A model generated the notes under the pieces. That model was not told where the DNA came from and made no database searches. It was given only the letters and a program-made list of their open reading frames with translations. The position numbers and the translations under genes were made by a program. From NCBI RefSeq assembly GCF_002198715.1, contig NZ_MWLK01000021.1, forward strand, positions 1-64,000: a stretch of 64,000 bases of DNA. Reading direction: 5' to 3'. Source of the stretch: Rhodomicrobium sp. R_RK_3 (GTDB lineage Bacteria; Pseudomonadota; Alphaproteobacteria; Rhizobiales; Rhodomicrobiaceae). Of the stretch, positions 16,712-27,906 are shown piece after piece (position 1 is the stretch's first letter; every line of letters starts with the position of its first letter).

Positions 16712-17770
16712 GTGGTGATTCGGGACTTGCCGAGAGGGCGATTCGACGCCTATCTGCGCACGCATTACAGGGACAAGCCGGGCATGCTTCCGCGCTTTTC
16801 CATGGGCTGTGGCGCGATTTTCATGATCCAGCGTGTTCAGCCGGTCGACGCGGCGGTTGCCTCGCGGGGCTCGCTTGGCGAGACCGATCCGGCCCTGCTG
16901 GAGGAGATGATTTCGCTGGTCGCGGCGCGCGGATTGGATGTGGTTTCGCCCGCCGAGATGCGCCGCCGCCTGCTCGAGCGGGATTTTTCGCGCCGTTTCA
17001 TCCTGTTCACGTTCGACGGCGCCTATCGAGGCATCGTTGACACTGTGTTGCCGATGTTTCAGAAGCGGGCAATGCCGTTCACGGTTTATTCCGGCAGCGA
17101 TTATCTCGGCACCGGCCGCTTGCCCTGGTGGCTGGCGCTGGAGGCGCTGATCGAGGGCAGCGAAAAGATCGCGCCGGAAATCGGGGCGGAAAAGCGCGAA
17201 TATCGCTGCCGCTCGGCGTCGGAGAAGCAGGAGGTTTTCGCGGCGCTGTTCCGTCCGCTCGAGCTGATGGCGCCGGGCGAGCGCGACGCGCTGCTGGCCA
17301 AGGAATGCAAGCTTCAGGGCATCGGTCTCATGGATGCCGCCGCCCGAGAAATGCTGTCGGCGGAGGAGTTAAAAAGCTTGGCGCAGAACGGCTTGGTGAC
17401 GGTCGGCAGTCAGGCTGGCGGCAGCCAGGCGTTGTCGGAGCTGAGCTTCGACGGGGCGCGCGAGGCGATCGCGGCTTCCCTGGCGGCGCTGGAAGTCGCC
17501 CTGGGCGAACGGCCGCGCCATCTTGCTTTTCCCGGCGGCGCCAAGGCCAATGTCACCGCCCGTGATGTGAGGCTTGCACGCGAATTGGAGTTGGAGACCG
17601 CCATGACAGCCATTGAGGGTGCGCTCTGGAAGGAGCACGCGGGGGAGCTGCTGGCACTGCCCCGCATCGCCCTCGACAATGACCCGGCGACGCTGGTCCG
17701 GGCCCTGATGCTGAGCAGCGGCGGCCTTAGCGATGTCGGCCAGCCCTGGAGCCGCGCGGCGATCGCCTGA
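16712..17770 (+). CDS. Polysaccharide-deacetylase-fold protein with lost metal ligands
   Basis: About 352 residues. GTG 16712 sits 6 nt after GGGGGA; TTG 16706 or GTG 16715 are alternatives. The NodB-like fold is visible as FILFTFDGAYRGIVDTVLP (about 95-114), a GSQAGGSQALSELS segment at about 232-245 and RHLAFPGG at about 268. In active enzymes the first motif is FDDG and the second is GSHxxxH. Here the metal Asp is Gly, the first His is Gln234 and the second is Ser238, so zinc-dependent deacetylation is not expected. It lies 139 bp after the pseudo-kinase on the same strand. Confidence 0.75.
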   Translation: MVIRDLPRGRFDAYLRTHYRDKPGMLPRFSMGCGAIFMIQRVQPVDAAVASRGSLGETDPALLEEMISLVAARGLDVVSPAEMRRRLLERDFSRRFILFTFDGAYRGIVDTVLPMFQKRAMPFTVYSGSDYLGTGRLPWWLALEALIEGSEKIAPEIGAEKREYRCRSASEKQEVFAALFRPLELMAPGERDALLAKECKLQGIGLMDAAAREMLSAEELKSLAQNGLVTVGSQAGGSQALSELSFDGAREAIAASLAALEVALGERPRHLAFPGGAKANVTARDVRLARELELETAMTAIEGALWKEHAGELLALPRIALDNDPATLVRALMLSSGGLSDVGQPWSRAAIA

Positions 17771-17777
17771 CCACGAC

Positions 17778-18089
17778 CTATTCGGTATCCGGCGTTGTGT
17801 ATACCGGCCCGGAGGGCCAGTCCGCCCATGGGAATGGCTTATCGTCGGTGTCGTGCAGCAGGTACAGCACTACGGCGCTGAGCCAGCGGGCGAGCGAACG
17901 GCCAAAAAGTGTGATGTTCGCGTTGGACTGGCCGGTGATCGCCTCCCAGAGGAACTGCAGGATAGCGGCAGCGGTCAAGACGGTCTGGCCGATGCCGAAC
18001 AGGATCAGGAACGCAATCATGAACAGCGCCCGTACCCAGACGGACTGACCTTGCGGCTCGGCCGCTCGTGCTGGCGTCTGCTCGCTCAT
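17778..18089 (-). CDS. DUF4389 membrane protein
   Basis: About 103 residues from ATG 18089 (MSEQTPARAA), which has GGAG 9 nt upstream; an in-frame ATG at 18104 is possible. It matches DUF4389: hydrophobic segment VRALFMIAFLILFGIGQTVL, then NANITLFGRSLARWLSAVVLYLLHDTDDKPFPWADWP, where the F-G-x-S-L-A and KPFP-x-x-x-WP blocks are diagnostic. Function of the family is unknown. It lies 54 bp after the uspA-like gene on the same strand, so the two are probably co-transcribed. Confidence 0.85.
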   Translation of the reverse strand: MSEQTPARAAEPQGQSVWVRALFMIAFLILFGIGQTVLTAAAILQFLWEAITGQSNANITLFGRSLARWLSAVVLYLLHDTDDKPFPWADWPSGPVYTTPDTE

Positions 18090-18143
18090 CGCTTGATGCT
18101 CCATTGGGGTTGGTTGCGGTCGATCGCGAGGGCCCGGGCCGGA

Positions 18144-18584
18144 CTACATGCGATGGACCAGGACGGGCACCGTCGAATGCGTCAGCACCTTGACTGTCTC
18201 ACTCCCGAGCAGGATCGCGGCGATGCCGCGGCGGCCATGCGAGGCCATCACGATCAGGTCGCAGCCTTTCGCTTTTGCCGTGTCGATGATCGCCTGATAG
18301 GGGTTCTCGTTCTCGACATGGACCGTTTCGCAGGCGACGCCCGCGGCCCGCGCCGCATCGGCAACCGCGCCGAGCGATTTCGCGGCATAATCGTGAGTGC
18401 GCGTGTCATAGGCGTCAGGCGTGTCCTCGAGCATGGAGGCGTCGGTCGTGAACGTATGAAACGGCGGCGTCGCGATGACGGCCGTCGTCTTGGCGTCGAG
18501 ACGTTTGGCCAGTTCGATGCCGTGCCGGACTGCGTGCAATGCAAATTCCGACCCGTCCGTCGGTAAGAGGATATGGCTGTACAT
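18144..18584 (-). CDS. Universal stress protein (UspA family)
   Basis: 146 residues, a single Usp domain. It begins YSHILLPTDGSEFA and carries the nucleotide-binding glycine loop ASHGRRGIAAILLGS near residue 118, so it belongs to the ATP-binding Usp class. A strong AAGGAGG precedes the ATG by 6 nt. The downstream DUF4389 gene is on the same strand. No EcfG-type promoter was seen upstream. Role in stress survival is inferred from the family. Confidence 0.9.
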   Translation of the reverse strand: MYSHILLPTDGSEFALHAVRHGIELAKRLDAKTTAVIATPPFHTFTTDASMLEDTPDAYDTRTHDYAAKSLGAVADAARAAGVACETVHVENENPYQAIIDTAKAKGCDLIVMASHGRRGIAAILLGSETVKVLTHSTVPVLVHRM

Positions 18585-18835
18585 GGTCGCCTCCTTGCGC
18601 GTTGGCTTTCGCGCCGATAACGATCAGCCGGACGCGCCGCATCGACCTTGATTTTAATCAAGCGGCTTCAATTCTAGCGATGGTCTATTGGTGAACCGTT
18701 GTGGCGATTGCCTGGATTTGACAGGTCGCGCGCGAGGGATCGCATTTCCTGGCAAGTCGGCGACCCGGCGCCCAAGGGTCACAACCGCATGCGGGGCATG
18801 GTCGTTCGCCAAGGGGCCGGGGCAAGGGCGGGTCG

Positions 18836-20083
18836 TCAGGCGCGGCTGTACAGCATCCGGGCACGGATGGTGCCGGGGAGGTCGCGGATTTCCTTCAGCA
18901 CGCCGCGGGCGTCGGCGACGGAGCCGTCAGCGTCCAGCACGACATAGCCGATCTGGCCGTCGGTCTGGAAATACTGGCCGGAGATGTTGATGTTGCGCCG
19001 ATTGAAGATGGCGTTCAGCCGGCTCAGCTCGCCGGGCACGTTCTGGTGCACCTGGATGAAGCGCGTCCCGCTCGGGCGAGGCGGCAATTGCACTTGCGGG
19101 AAATTCACCGCGCCATAGGTCGAGCCGACGTCCGAATATTCGATCAGCTTGCGCGCGACTTCCGCGCCGATGCGCTCCTGCGCCTCCTGCGTCGAGCCGC
19201 CGACATGCGGCGTCAGGATGACGTTTTCCAGCCCTTGCAGCGGCGAGACGAATTTCTCGCCGTTGGCGGTCGGTTCGACCGGGAACACATCGACCGCCGC
19301 GCCGGCCAGATGGTTGACCTTCAGCGACGCCGCCAGCGCTTCGTCGTCGAACACCGTGCCGCGCGCATTGTTGATGAAGAACGCCCCCGGCTTCATCGCC
19401 CGGAATTCGGTCTCGCCGATCAGGCCCTTGGTGTCTGGCGTCTCCGGCACATGCAGGCTGACCACGTCGGACTGGCTCAGCAGCTCGCCGAGCGTGTCGA
19501 CAGGCACCACATTGCCGCGATTGAGCTTGTCGGTCGGGTCGAAGAAGATCACCCGCATCCCCATGGCCTCGGCCAGTTCGGCAAGCTGGCTGCCGATATT
19601 GCCGTAGCCGATGATGCCGAGCGTCTTGCCGCGCACCTCATGCGAGCCGGCCGCCGACTTGTCCCAGCCGCCCTGATGCGCCGAGGCCGACTTCGGAAAA
19701 ATGCCGCGAAACAGCATGACGATCTCGGCGATGGTCAGCTCGGCGACGCTGCGGGTATTGGAGAAAGGCGCGTTGAAGACCGGCACGCCCATGTCGCGCG
19801 CCGCCAGCAGATCGACCTGATTGGTGCCGACGGAAAAACAGCCGACCGCGATCACCGAGCGCTGCCCGTCCAGCGCCTCCGGCGTAAGCTGGGTGCGCGA
19901 GCGGATGCCGAGCATGGAGACGCCGGAGAGCGCGTCGCGCAGCTCATCACCGTTCAGCGCCTTGGTTTGACGTTCGATATTGCCGTAGCCGGCGGCGTTC
20001 AGCGCCGCGACGGCGGTATCGGAGATCCCTTCCAGCAGCAAAATCTTGATCTTGTCCTTGGGACGCGAAAGTGCCGTGCTCAT
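18836..20083 (-). CDS. serA: D-3-phosphoglycerate dehydrogenase (ACT-domain type)
   Basis: About 415 residues, the length of E. coli-type SerA (short form with one ACT domain). It oxidises 3-phosphoglycerate to 3-phosphohydroxypyruvate, the first step of serine synthesis. Substrate domain, NAD-binding motif GYGNIGSQLA, the catalytic region NNARGTVFDDEALAAS, and the catalytic His in ILTPHVGGST are present. The C-terminal ACT domain (about 340-415; PGELSRLNAIF, VLDADGSV) would mediate feedback by serine. The start at 20083 (MSTALSRPKD) has AAAGGT upstream; the frame extends to 20182 without a good start. A 2-hydroxyacid dehydrogenase of other specificity is less likely. Confidence 0.88.
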   Translation of the reverse strand: MSTALSRPKDKIKILLLEGISDTAVAALNAAGYGNIERQTKALNGDELRDALSGVSMLGIRSRTQLTPEALDGQRSVIAVGCFSVGTNQVDLLAARDMGVPVFNAPFSNTRSVAELTIAEIVMLFRGIFPKSASAHQGGWDKSAAGSHEVRGKTLGIIGYGNIGSQLAELAEAMGMRVIFFDPTDKLNRGNVVPVDTLGELLSQSDVVSLHVPETPDTKGLIGETEFRAMKPGAFFINNARGTVFDDEALAASLKVNHLAGAAVDVFPVEPTANGEKFVSPLQGLENVILTPHVGGSTQEAQERIGAEVARKLIEYSDVGSTYGAVNFPQVQLPPRPSGTRFIQVHQNVPGELSRLNAIFNRRNINISGQYFQTDGQIGYVVLDADGSVADARGVLKEIRDLPGTIRARMLYSRA

Positions 20084-20272
20084 GTGACCTTTAGAGTTTG
20101 GAATGCGTTTTCGCGGCCATGAACAGCAAATTGGCCGTGCGAATTCAAGCAAAGCTTTCGTGTTAGGTGGGTCCGGCGGCACGGCGTGGCAAGAAATTGC
20201 GTGCTTAAGACAAGACCGGGTCCTACCATCCGGCTAGCATCAACCCTTGTGTTTTGCTCGAAGGCGGTTGGC

Positions 20273-20752
20273 ATGGGTGTCGAGATCGAACGGAAGTTCC
20301 TGGTCGCCACGTCAGACTGGATGGATGCGGCGGTCTCGTCCCGCGAATTGCGCCAGGCCTATATGGCCGTCACGCCCGCCGCTTCGATCCGCATCCGCAT
20401 CGAAGGCGAGAGCGCGGCGTGGCTCACCATCAAAAGTGCGGCAGCTGGGATCGAGCGGGCGGAGTTCGAATATGCGATCCCCGTCAGCGATGCCGCGCAA
20501 TTATTGACCTTGCGCACCGGCGGCGTGGTGCAGAAGCGCCGCCATATCGTGCCGGCCGGCGGCGATATTTGCTGGGAGATCGACGTCTTCGGCGGTCGGC
20601 TGGAGGGGCTGGTGATCGCCGAGATCGAATTGGAGACGCGCGAGCAGACCATTCCGCATCCGAACTGGCTGGGTGAAGAAATCACCGGAGACGCGCGGTT
20701 CTCGAATGCCAATCTCGCAATGAACGGGTTGCCCGAGGGATTTTTGCGTTAA
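20273..20752 (+). CDS. CYTH-domain triphosphate tunnel metalloenzyme
   Basis: About 159 residues. The signature ExExK motif appears as EIERKFL at residues 4-10, with the alternating basic and acidic beta-strand residues of a tunnel fold (SIRIRIEG, WLTIKS, EFEYAIP, KRRHIV, WEIDVFGG, IAEIELE). CYTH proteins hydrolyse inorganic tripolyphosphate or nucleoside triphosphates, or act as adenylate cyclases; the short single-domain bacterial form is most often a tripolyphosphatase. ATG 20273 follows AAGGCGG. Confidence 0.85.
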   Translation: MGVEIERKFLVATSDWMDAAVSSRELRQAYMAVTPAASIRIRIEGESAAWLTIKSAAAGIERAEFEYAIPVSDAAQLLTLRTGGVVQKRRHIVPAGGDICWEIDVFGGRLEGLVIAEIELETREQTIPHPNWLGEEITGDARFSNANLAMNGLPEGFLR

Positions 20753-20806
20753 TTTTCGGTAACAAACGCGGCGCCGATCACGCGATTTTGAGCCTTAAAC
20801 GAAAAA

Positions 20807-20835
20807 GGCCCGGGCTATTTCCCCCAGCCCGGACC
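20807..20835 (-). terminator. Stem-loop terminator, best on the minus strand
   Basis: GGCCCGGGCT / AGCCCGGACC with one internal mismatch; AAAAA on the left gives a TTTTT tail on the minus strand. It could end the glycerol operon transcript 420 nt after glpK, and could also act on the plus strand after the CYTH gene (TCTCTTCT). Confidence 0.6.
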
Positions 20836-21116
20836 TCTCTTCTGCCCCCCGGTCAAACCGTGAAACCCGCGATGCACGCGATTCGAGTACGTGGCGGATA
20901 CTGGCCGCAGATTATGCCCGAACTGTGGCACGATGTGGCAAATCGCAAGGGATTCCCGCCCGTTATGGAACCTTCCGCGCGCATCATTATAAGCAACAGC
21001 GCTAGGCCCGTTTACGCATGCGGTGTTTTACCGAGCGGGATTTTGTTGACGGTGGCGTAAGGGACGCAAGGGGCGATTCGATTTTCGGGCCGCGGGCCTC
21101 GCCCTTTCCCTCCCTT

Positions 21117-21221
21117 CGTCCCGGACGCCGCGAAGCGGTGAGTCGGGACCCAATGGCCGTTCCGCGAACGCTGCTGCAGAGGAACCGCGAGTGGGCCGCG
21201 GCTCCGACGGCCCGGGCGACG
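21117..21221. repeat. Intergenic palindromic repeat, family B, copy 2
   Basis: CGTCCCGGACG ... GAGTCGGGACCCA on the left and TGGGCCGCGGCTCCGACGGCCCGGGCGACG on the right (given here in parts: the right arm occupies 21192-21221). It shares the block order of copies at 1-95 and 50612-50716. It lies 3' of glpK. Confidence 0.6.
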
Positions 21222-21257
21222 ATAAGAGGATTTCGGAAATCGCAGAGGTCTTCGCTG

Positions 21258-22748
21258 CTATGACGCGCTTAGCGTGCGGCGCACGGCGTCGCGCCAGCCG
21301 GCGAGTTTGGCTTCGCGGGCCTCCGCGCCGATGGAGGGTGTGAAGCGGCGGTCGAGGCGCCAGCTTGCGGCAAACCCTTCCTCATCCGGCCAGACGCCGG
21401 CCTGACGGCCCGCCAGCCATGCCGCGCCGAGGGCAGTTGTCTCCAGCACCATCGGCCGGTCGATGGGCGCATCCAGGATATCGGCGAGCCATTGCATGGT
21501 GCGGTCGGAGGCGACCATGCCGCCATCGACGCGGAGTACCGTGTCGCCATCCGAGCGCCAGTCGCGATGCATCGCATCGAGCAGGTCGCGGGTCTGGTAG
21601 CAGACCGATTCCAGCGCGGCGCGGGCGAGTTCCTTCGGGCCGGTCGACCGCGTGAGGCCGAACAGAGCGCCGCGCGCTTCGGCGTCCCAATGCGGGGCGC
21701 CGAGACCGGTAAATGCCGGGACGAGATAGACGTTCTGGTTCGGATCGGCGGCCTCGGCCATCGGGCCGGACTGGTCGGCGCGGTCGAGGATTTTTAGCCC
21801 GTCGCGCAGCCATTGCACCGCCGCGCCCGCAACGAAGATCGAGCCTTCCAGCGCATAGGTCGGCTTGCCGTCGAGCTGATAGGCGACGGTGGTCAGCAGC
21901 CGGTTCTTCGACGGCACCGGCTCCGCGCCGATATTCAGCAGCGCAAAACACCCCGTGCCATACGTCGATTTCATCATGCCCGGTTTGAAGCAGGCCTGGC
22001 CGACCGTCGCCGCCTGCTGGTCGCCCGCGATGCCGCCGATGGGGATCGCCGCGCCGAGGATGGAGGCGTCGATGGTGCCGAAATCGGCGGCGCTGTCCTT
22101 CACCTGCGGCAGCATTGCGCGCGGAATGCGGATCAGCCGCAAGAGCTCGTCGTCCCAGTCGCCGGTGCGGATGTTGTAGAGCAGGGTGCGCGAGGCGTTG
22201 GTCGCGTCGGTAACATGGACGCGGCCGCCGGTGAAGTTCCAGACCAGCCAGCTATCGACGGTGCCGAAGGCGAGCTTTCCCGCCTCGGCGCGCGCGCGGG
22301 CGCCTTCGACATGGTCGAGGATCCAAGCGGCCTTGGTGCCGGAGAAATAGGGGTCGAGTAGGAGGCCGGTGCGCGCGGCGACATCGGCTTCGGCGCCTTC
22401 TGCCTTGAGGCGGGCGCAGATCTCGGCGGTGCGGCGGTCCTGCCAGACGATGGCGCGGTGGATCGGCTTGCCGGTCTCGCGGTCCCAGATGACGGTCGTC
22501 TCGCGCTGATTGGTGATGCCGATGGCGGCGATGGCGCTGGCGGACAGGCCGGCATCGGCAAGGGCGAAGCGGATGGTGTCGAGGGTGGTGCGCCAAAGGT
22601 CGTCCGGCTCGTGCTCGACCCAGCCGCTTTGCGGAAAATGCTGCGGAAATTCCTGCTGGCCGCGCCCGCGCACGCGGTAGCCCTCATCGAAGACAATCGC
22701 GCGCGACGAGGTGGTGCCCTGGTCGATTGCGAGAATGAAGCCGCTCAT
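21258..22748 (-). CDS. glpK: Glycerol kinase
   Basis: 496 residues, the standard length. Phosphorylates glycerol to sn-glycerol 3-phosphate with ATP in the cytoplasm. FGGY-family fold: ATP-site start [17 protein letters not shown] at residues 5-21, and the second signature [16 protein letters not shown] and [15 protein letters not shown] in the C-terminal half. The start at 22748 is preceded by GGAGGG. It is the last gene of the glycerol operon, separated from glpV by 223 bp that contain a palindromic repeat. The frame is open to 22871 but that part lies in the repeat. Confidence 0.95.
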   Translation of the reverse strand: MSGFILAIDQGTTSSRAIVFDEGYRVRGRGQQEFPQHFPQSGWVEHEPDDLWRTTLDTIRFALADAGLSASAIAAIGITNQRETTVIWDRETGKPIHRAIVWQDRRTAEICARLKAEGAEADVAARTGLLLDPYFSGTKAAWILDHVEGARARAEAGKLAFGTVDSWLVWNFTGGRVHVTDATNASRTLLYNIRTGDWDDELLRLIRIPRAMLPQVKDSAADFGTIDASILGAAIPIGGIAGDQQAATVGQACFKPGMMKSTYGTGCFALLNIGAEPVPSKNRLLTTVAYQLDGKPTYALEGSIFVAGAAVQWLRDGLKILDRADQSGPMAEAADPNQNVYLVPAFTGLGAPHWDAEARGALFGLTRSTGPKELARAALESVCYQTRDLLDAMHRDWRSDGDTVLRVDGGMVASDRTMQWLADILDAPIDRPMVLETTALGAAWLAGRQAGVWPDEEGFAASWRLDRRFTPSIGAEAREAKLAGWRDAVRRTLSAS

Positions 22749-22829
22749 GGTCCTGCCCTCCCTTTGAGCTTGTTTCCCGCATCTTACGCGGCGGGTTTGT
22801 GTGCGGAAAGGCTTGCGCTCAAGGCTTTC

Positions 22830-22958
22830 CCCCTCACCCACCCGCCTGACGGCGGGAGCCCTCTCCCACAAGGGGAGAGGCCAAGTGGGGCGCCTCTCGT
22901 TTTTTTGCCCTCTCCCCTTGCGGGAGAGGGCGGGCGCGAAGCGACCGGGTGAGGGGGA
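22830..22958. repeat. Composite palindromic repeat inside the glycerol operon (family A-related)
   Basis: Outer inverted ends CCCCCTCACCC (from 22830) and GGGTGAGGGGG (to 22958) enclose two hairpins (CCCTCTCCC...GGGGAGAGG; CCCTCTCCCC...GGGAGAGGG). It lies between glpV and glpK on the same transcript and could set their expression ratio by stabilising or stopping the upstream message. Confidence 0.65.
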
Positions 22959-22971
22959 CTTTTTCCTTCGC

Positions 22972-24681
22972 CTACTTCTTCTGCCAGCTCTTCACCAGCT
23001 CGTCATAGTTGACGGTGATCGGCTTTTCCTTCTCGTTGGCGATCTTGGGACGTGGGGCGCCGCCCTTCTTCATCCACTCTTCCGCGCTGGTCTCCGGGTT
23101 CAACTTGGGACCGATATCGCCCTGAACGCCGGAGCGTTCGATGCGGGCGAGCACCTGTTCCTGAGCCTGGCAGAGCGAGTCCATCGCCGCCTGCGCGGTC
23201 TTGGCGCCCGACGAGGCATCGCCGATATTCTGCCACCAGAGCTGCGCCAGTTTCGGATAGTCAGGCACGTTGGTGCCGGTCGGCGACCATTGCAGGCGGG
23301 CCGGCGAACGGTAGAACTCGATCAGGCCGCCGAGCTTGGGCGCGCGCTCGGTGAAGCTCTTGTCCTGGATGGTGGATTCGCGGATGAAGGTCAGGCCGAC
23401 ATGGCTCTTCTTCACGTCCACAGTCTTCGAGGTCACGAACTGCGCATAGAGCCATGCGGCCTTGGCGCGGTCGGTCGGCGTCGATTTCATCAAGGTCCAG
23501 GAGCCGGCGTCCTGATAGCCCAGCTTGTTGCCTTCCTGCCAATAGACGCCATGCGGCGAAGGAGCCATGCGCCATTTCGGCAGGCCCGCGCCATCGACGA
23601 CCGGCAGGCCGGGCTTGACCATGTCGGCGGTGAAGGCGGTGTACCAGAAGATCTGCTGCGCGACCGCGCCCTGGGCCGGCACCGGGCCGGATTCGGAGAA
23701 GGTCATGCCATTGGCTTCCGGCGGCGCATATTTCTTCAGCCATTCGACATATTTCTCGATCGAATAGACCGAGGCGGGCGCATTGGTGTCGCCGCCGCGC
23801 GCCATGCACGATCCGACCGGCTGGTCCTTCTCGTTGACGCGGATGCCCCATTCGTCGACCGGCTTGCCGTTCGGGATGCCCTTATCGCCATTGCCGGCCA
23901 TCGACAGCCACGCATCGGTGAAGCGCCATCCGAGCGAGGGGTCCTTCTTGCCGTAGTCCATGTGACCATAGACTTTCTTGCCGTCGATGGTCTTGCCGGT
24001 GAAGAATTCGGCGATGTCCTCATAGGCCGACCAGTTGACCGGCACGCCGAGATCGTAGCCGTATTTGGCCTTGAAATCGGCCTTGTTCTTCTCGTCGTTG
24101 AACCAGTCATAGCGGAACCAGTAGAGGTTCGCGAATTGCTGGTCGGGAAGCTGGTAGAGCTTGCCGTCCGGCGCAGTGGTGAAGGAGCGGCCGACAAAGT
24201 CGTTCACATCCAGCGTCGGCGAGGTGACGTCCTTGCCTTCGCCCGCCATCCAGTCGGTCAGGTTGCGGACCTGCTTGTAGCGCCAATGGGTGCCGATCAG
24301 ATCCGAGTCGTTGATATAGGCGTCGTAGATGTTGTTGCCGGACTGCATCTGCGTCTGCAGCTTCTCGACGACGTCGCCTTCGCCGATCAGATCGTGCGTT
24401 ACCTTGATGCCGGTGATCTCGGTGAAGGCCTTGGCGAGCACTTTGGATTCATATTCGTGCGTGGTGATCGTCTCCGACACCACCTTGATGTCCATGCCCT
24501 TGAAGGGTTCGGCCGCCTTGATGAACCATTCCAGCTCCTTCAGTTGCTCTTCCTTCGAGAGCGACGAGGGCTGGAACTCGGCGTCGATCCATTTCTTTGC
24601 CGCCTCGCTATCGGCGAGAGCCGGAAGGCAGCCGGCCAGCAGCGCGGCTGCCGCTACGGTTGCCATGAGATGTTTTCGCAT
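22972..24681 (-). CDS. glpV: Glycerol ABC transporter, periplasmic solute-binding protein
   Basis: 569 residues. Signal peptide ([20 protein letters not shown], residues about 4-23), then a large family-1-type solute-binding fold rich in Trp and Tyr. Length, neighbours and sequence style match GlpV of the rhizobial glycerol importer GlpSTPQUV. It captures glycerol in the periplasm and delivers it to the GlpPQ permease. GGGAGGAAG lies just before the ATG. There is 63 bp to the preceding glpU stop. A Cys at residue 18 (AGCLP) also fits a lipobox, so it may be a lipoprotein. Confidence 0.92.
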   Translation of the reverse strand: MRKHLMATVAAAALLAGCLPALADSEAAKKWIDAEFQPSSLSKEEQLKELEWFIKAAEPFKGMDIKVVSETITTHEYESKVLAKAFTEITGIKVTHDLIGEGDVVEKLQTQMQSGNNIYDAYINDSDLIGTHWRYKQVRNLTDWMAGEGKDVTSPTLDVNDFVGRSFTTAPDGKLYQLPDQQFANLYWFRYDWFNDEKNKADFKAKYGYDLGVPVNWSAYEDIAEFFTGKTIDGKKVYGHMDYGKKDPSLGWRFTDAWLSMAGNGDKGIPNGKPVDEWGIRVNEKDQPVGSCMARGGDTNAPASVYSIEKYVEWLKKYAPPEANGMTFSESGPVPAQGAVAQQIFWYTAFTADMVKPGLPVVDGAGLPKWRMAPSPHGVYWQEGNKLGYQDAGSWTLMKSTPTDRAKAAWLYAQFVTSKTVDVKKSHVGLTFIRESTIQDKSFTERAPKLGGLIEFYRSPARLQWSPTGTNVPDYPKLAQLWWQNIGDASSGAKTAQAAMDSLCQAQEQVLARIERSGVQGDIGPKLNPETSAEEWMKKGGAPRPKIANEKEKPITVNYDELVKSWQKK

Positions 24682-24744
24682 TCTTCTTCCTCCCAGTTGG
24701 CTTCAGTCACTTCCAGTCTTCCCCGGCGGGGCGGCGCTTCCGGC

Positions 24745-25026
24745 CTATACCCAACGGAAAACGCAGAGCGCATAGGCGAATGAGATCGCCAGCGCCCACC
24801 ATAGATTCGGGCCGATGAGCCCGAGCCAGGCGAGATGTATGAAGGCGCTGCCGAGCAGCGAGATGAACAGCCGGTCGCCGCGCGTCGTCTCGATGCGCAG
24901 CACGCCGTAGCGGGCGCCGCCGCCGGGCGAGTAATATTCCCAGACGCCCATCGAGGCGATCAGCAGCGCAATGGTGACGAAGAACAAGGCCGTCGGCCAC
25001 GTCCAGGCCATCCATGACAGATCCAT
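24745..25026 (-). CDS. glpU: DUF2160 small membrane protein of the glycerol importer
   Basis: 93 residues with three hydrophobic segments (ALFFVTIALLIASMGVWEYY; LFISLLGSAFIHLAWLGLIG; LWWALAISFAYALCVFRWV). Matches the DUF2160/GlpU protein found between glpQ and glpV in rhizobial glycerol operons. Its exact role in transport is not established. GAGGAGG lies upstream. 12 bp after glpQ, so co-translated in the operon. Confidence 0.88.
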   Translation of the reverse strand: MDLSWMAWTWPTALFFVTIALLIASMGVWEYYSPGGGARYGVLRIETTRGDRLFISLLGSAFIHLAWLGLIGPNLWWALAISFAYALCVFRWV

Positions 25027-25038
25027 GCGAACGCCTCC

Positions 25039-25947
25039 TCAGACCCGGCCCAGGGCAAAGCCCTTGGCGATGTAGTTGCGCACGAAATAGATCACCAGCG
25101 CGCCCGGAATGATGGTCAAGACGCCGGCGGCGGCGAGCACGCCCCAGTCCATGCCCGAGGCGGAGATGGTGCGGGTCATGGTGGCGGCGATCGGCTTGGC
25201 GTCGGTGGTGGTCAGGGTGCGGGCGATCAAGAGCTCGACCCAGGAGAACATGAAGCAGAAGAAGGCCGCGACGCCGATGCCGGAGGCGATCAGCGGCATG
25301 AAGATCTTGCCGAAGAAGCGCGGGAAGGAATAGCCGTCAATATAGGCGGTCTCGTCGATCTCCTTCGGCACGCCGGACATGAAGCCTTCGAGAATCCACA
25401 CGGCGAGCGGCACGTTGAACAGGCAGTGCGCCAGCGCGACGGCAATATGCGTGTCGATCAGCCCGAACGCCGAATAGAGCTGGAAGAAGGGCAGGGCGAA
25501 CACGGCAGGCGGGGCCATGCGGTTGGTCAAGAGCCAGAAGAACAGGTGCTTGTCGCCGAGGAACCGGTAGCGCGAAAAGGCATAGGCGGCGGGCAGGGCG
25601 ACGGTGATCGAGATCACCGTGTTCATCACCACATAGATGATCGAGTTGATATAGCCGTTATACCAGGCCGGGTCGGTGAAGATGACGGTGTAATTGTGCA
25701 GCGTCGGGTTGAGCGGCCAGAGCGAGAAAACGCCGGTGATCTCCTCATTGGTCTTGAAGCTCATATTGACGAGCCAGTAGATCGGCAGCATCAGGAAGAC
25801 GATATAGAGCGTCATCACCAGCCAGCTATAGTCGCGCCGCCGCGTGCGCTTGGCGGCCTCGCGGGTCAGGCTGCGGGCGGCGGTGCGCTCGGCGGTTTCG
25901 CGGGACATGCCGCCGACGCCAGTCGTTTCCTCGCGGGACATCGTCAT
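25039..25947 (-). CDS. glpQ: Glycerol ABC transporter permease
   Basis: 302 residues, MalG-type inner-membrane permease. About six TM helices and the cytoplasmic coupling loop EIDETAYIDGYSFPRFFGKIFMPL that docks the ATPases. The N-terminal 40 residues are long, polar and Arg-rich (REAAKRTRRRDYSW). Starts 3 bp after the glpP stop; ATG 25941 is an alternative. Forms a heterodimer with GlpP. Confidence 0.93.
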   Translation of the reverse strand: MTMSREETTGVGGMSRETAERTAARSLTREAAKRTRRRDYSWLVMTLYIVFLMLPIYWLVNMSFKTNEEITGVFSLWPLNPTLHNYTVIFTDPAWYNGYINSIIYVVMNTVISITVALPAAYAFSRYRFLGDKHLFFWLLTNRMAPPAVFALPFFQLYSAFGLIDTHIAVALAHCLFNVPLAVWILEGFMSGVPKEIDETAYIDGYSFPRFFGKIFMPLIASGIGVAAFFCFMFSWVELLIARTLTTTDAKPIAATMTRTISASGMDWGVLAAAGVLTIIPGALVIYFVRNYIAKGFALGRV

Positions 25948-25950
25948 GGC

Positions 25951-26820
<870 letters not shown>

Positions 26821-26822
26821 GG

Positions 26823-27899
<1,077 letters not shown>

Positions 27900-27906
27900 G
27901 TGCCCC

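Noticed and set aside
22801-24783. A 660-codon plus-strand open frame
   Set aside because: It is a shadow of glpV on the other strand: Arg/Gly/Asp-rich, no motifs, and glpV has signal peptide, ribosome site and operon context.
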